From the NCBI GenBank assembly GCA_910588885.1, contig CAJUSQ010000129.1, positions 1 to 7,788 on the forward strand: 7,788 nt of DNA, in the 5' to 3' direction. The notes below the pieces were generated by a model. The model was not told where the DNA came from. It did no database searches and worked only from the letters and a program-made list of their open reading frames with translations. Of the stretch, positions 6,342 to 7,788 are shown piece by piece; the first letter of the stretch is position 1; the number at the start of each line of letters is the position of its first letter. This stretch comes from an uncultured Lachnospiraceae bacterium (GTDB taxonomy: Bacteria; Bacillota; Clostridia; Lachnospirales; Lachnospiraceae). The position numbers and the translations under genes were made by a program.

Positions 6342-6356
6342 TTTTTTCTAAAATTT
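6342..6356. promoter_or_regulatory. Weak CodY-box-like sequence next to the codY -35
   Basis: TTTTTTCTAAAATTT differs from the CodY consensus AATTTTCWGAAAATT at four of 15 positions. A further exact half-site, AATTTTC, lies at 6373-6379. Autoregulation would make sense, and the position just upstream of the -35 is suitable, but in such AT-rich DNA a match of this quality can arise by chance. Confidence 0.25.
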
Positions 6357-6418
6357 TTCTAATTTGCTGCACAATTTTCGTATTTTTTGTAACAATTCAC
6401 AAATAACCGCCACAAATC

Positions 6419-6433
6419 AAGGCAATATGCCTT
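6419..6433 (-). other. Small hairpin downstream of topA, possible weak terminator
   Basis: AAGGCA and TGCCTT form a perfect 6-bp stem with a 3-nt loop, 67 nt after the topA stop. The following minus-strand bases (GATTTGTGG) lack a real U-run, so efficient termination is doubtful and readthrough from topA into codY is possible. Confidence 0.3.
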
Positions 6434-6499
6434 TGCACGGTCCGCCCTAAGTACCGGGCAAACAGGAAATCCGTCCCGGCTGCCCTCATGGTCCTTCGG

Positions 6500-7788
6500 T
6501 TATTCGGCTTCTTTTTTCTTCTCTTTTTCCGTTACATAGCCGCACTGTTCGTTGGCGCAGACCAGCTTATTTCCCTTTTCCACCATATAGCCGCCGCATT
6601 CCGGACATGGCTTCTCGGAAGGCCGCTGCCAGGACATGAATTCGCAATCCGGATTGTCTTCGCAGCCAAAATATTTCCGGCCCTTCTTGGTTTTCTTAAG
6701 GACTACTTCTTTCCCGCATATGGGACAGGCAACGCCGATCTTTTCCAGGTAAGGCTTGGTGTTCTTACATTCCGGAAAACCCGGGCAGGCCAGGAACCGG
6801 CCGTGGGGCCCGTATTTAATAACCATATTCCTGCCGCACATTTCACAGACCACATCGGTCACTTCGTCTTCGATTTTAATTTTCTCCAAATCCTTCTCTG
6901 CCACCTGGACGGCCTGCTCCAAATCCGGATAAAAATTCCGGACGATGGTTTTCCAGCCCACATGGCCTTCCTCCACCATATCCAGCAGGGATTCCATGTT
7001 AGCCGTGAATTTGTCGTCCACAATCGTCGGGAATGCCTCTTTCATGATGGAATTCACCACTTCTCCCAACTCGGTCACATACAGGTTCTTATTTTCCTTC
7101 GTTACGTAGCGTCTCGCCAGAATCGTGGTTATGGTGGGGGCATAGGTGCTGGGCCGGCCGATGCCAAGCTCTTCCAGGGCTTTTACCAGGGAGGCTTCCG
7201 TATAGTGGGCCGGGGGCTGGGTGAAATGCTGCTTTTCTTCCAGTTCCTTCAGGGTGAGCTTTGTGTCCTCATCAATGGATTTCAGCAAAACGTTGTTTTC
7301 GCCCTTCTCATCCTCTTCGCTGGTATATACGGACATAAAGCCATCAAAAGCTACCTTGGAAGCCGCCACGGTAAACCGGTAATTCCCGGCGCCGATCTTA
7401 ATGGAGGTGGTCTCATACCGGGCCGGGCTCATGCGGCTGGCTGCAAACCGTTTCCAAATCAGCTGGTAAAGCCGGAACTGATCCCTGCTTAAGGATTCCT
7501 TTACCATAACCGGCGTCCTTGCAATATCGGAAGGACGGATGGCTTCGTGGGCATCCTGGATCTTATTGCCGCCCCGCTTCACCGGCTCTGCTTCGGAAAC
7601 GTACTGGGAACCATATTGTTCCCGGATGTAATCCCTGGCCGCCCGGTCCGCTTCTTCGGAAATCCTGACCGAGTCGGTCCTAAGGTAAGTAATCAGCCCT
7701 ATGGTGCCCTGGCCCTTGATATCAATTCCTTCATAGAGCTGCTGAGCCAGACGCATGGTCTTCTGGGTGGAAAAGTTCAGGGTCTTGG
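6500..7788 (-). CDS. topA: DNA topoisomerase I (TopA), C-terminal part; 5' end lies beyond the right edge
   Basis: TopA is a type IA topoisomerase that relaxes negative supercoils through a transient 5'-phosphotyrosine link. The last 428 residues are present; roughly the first third, including the Toprim domain, is outside. No start is in the window: the frame is open upstream of the internal Met at 7754-7756, where the family segment TLNFSTQKTMRLAQQLYEG crosses it. Counting from that Met, the catalytic tyrosine is Tyr24 in GLITYLRTDS (codon 7685-7687). HEAIRP (70-75) and FTQPPAHYTEASLVKALEEL, followed by GIGRPSTYAPT (178-208), are further family blocks. Three four-cysteine zinc ribbons follow (Cys 304/307/324/330, 344/347/365/371, 384/387/400/405), then a Lys/Glu-rich tail. 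All twelve cysteines are present and nothing looks damaged. It lies 348 bp before codY. Confidence 0.98.
   Translation of the reverse strand, partial: KTLNFSTQKTMRLAQQLYEGIDIKGQGTIGLITYLRTDSVRISEEADRAARDYIREQYGSQYVSEAEPVKRGGNKIQDAHEAIRPSDIARTPVMVKESLSRDQFRLYQLIWKRFAASRMSPARYETTSIKIGAGNYRFTVAASKVAFDGFMSVYTSEEDEKGENNVLLKSIDEDTKLTLKELEEKQHFTQPPAHYTEASLVKALEELGIGRPSTYAPTITTILARRYVTKENKNLYVTELGEVVNSIMKEAFPTIVDDKFTANMESLLDMVEEGHVGWKTIVRNFYPDLEQAVQVAEKDLEKIKIEDEVTDVVCEMCGRNMVIKYGPHGRFLACPGFPECKNTKPYLEKIGVACPICGKEVVLKKTKKGRKYFGCEDNPDCEFMSWQRPSEKPCPECGGYMVEKGNKLVCANEQCGYVTEKEKKKEAE

Noticed and set aside
6488..7492. Long plus-strand frame of 334 codons opposite topA
   Set aside because: It is antisense to well-conserved topA codons; the predicted residues are the Phe/His/Gly-rich mix typical of a reverse-complement shadow frame.
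1..7788. Mobile element, CRISPR array, defence cluster or other new multi-gene system
   Set aside because: All coding space is taken by conserved topA, codY and flagellar genes; I found no transposase, spaced direct repeats or unfamiliar genes.

Overview
The window comes from a low-to-moderate GC Gram-positive bacterium of the class Clostridia, most likely a motile member of the Lachnospiraceae. The evidence is a CodY regulator of the lachnospiral type, a fla/che-type flagellar operon placed directly behind codY, strong AGGAGG-type ribosome binding sites, SigA-like promoters, and the order topA - codY - flgB - flgC - fliE - fliF - fliG - fliH - fliI. I cannot fix the genus. Every gene I can support lies on the minus strand, so transcription runs from the high coordinates to the low ones.

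Right end (6500-7788): the 3' two-thirds of topA, coding for DNA topoisomerase I. The window enters it upstream of the catalytic tyrosine, and three C-terminal zinc ribbons are visible. An intergenic stretch of about 350 bases (6152-6499) carries a good SigA promoter (-35 at 6334-6339, -10 at 6311-6316) and a leader of about 150 nt for codY. codY (5363-6151) is complete.

Middle: a 254-bp gap (5109-5362) holds the likely start of the flagellar operon. It has a perfect TATAAT -10 box, a poorer -35 inside an 8-bp inverted repeat, and A-tracts spaced near the DNA helical repeat just upstream. Next come flgB and flgC (proximal rod), fliE (the rod/MS-ring/export-gate adaptor), fliF (MS ring) and fliG (rotor/switch), then fliH (export ATPase regulator) and the start of fliI (export ATPase, cut by the left edge). 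Genes from fliE onward are tightly packed or overlapping, as expected for one translationally coupled operon that builds the basal body from the inside outward. fliH and fliI appear to use non-ATG starts (TTG and GTG).

The biology is mostly conserved and well known, and I see no mobile element, CRISPR array, defence system or clearly new gene. The least explained DNA is the 129-bp flgB-flgC gap, which carries a duplicated hairpin whose two copies differ by a compensating base-pair change. Lesser points are the curved-looking fla promoter region, the codY leader, and a CodY effector domain that looks divergent at a known ligand-contact position.
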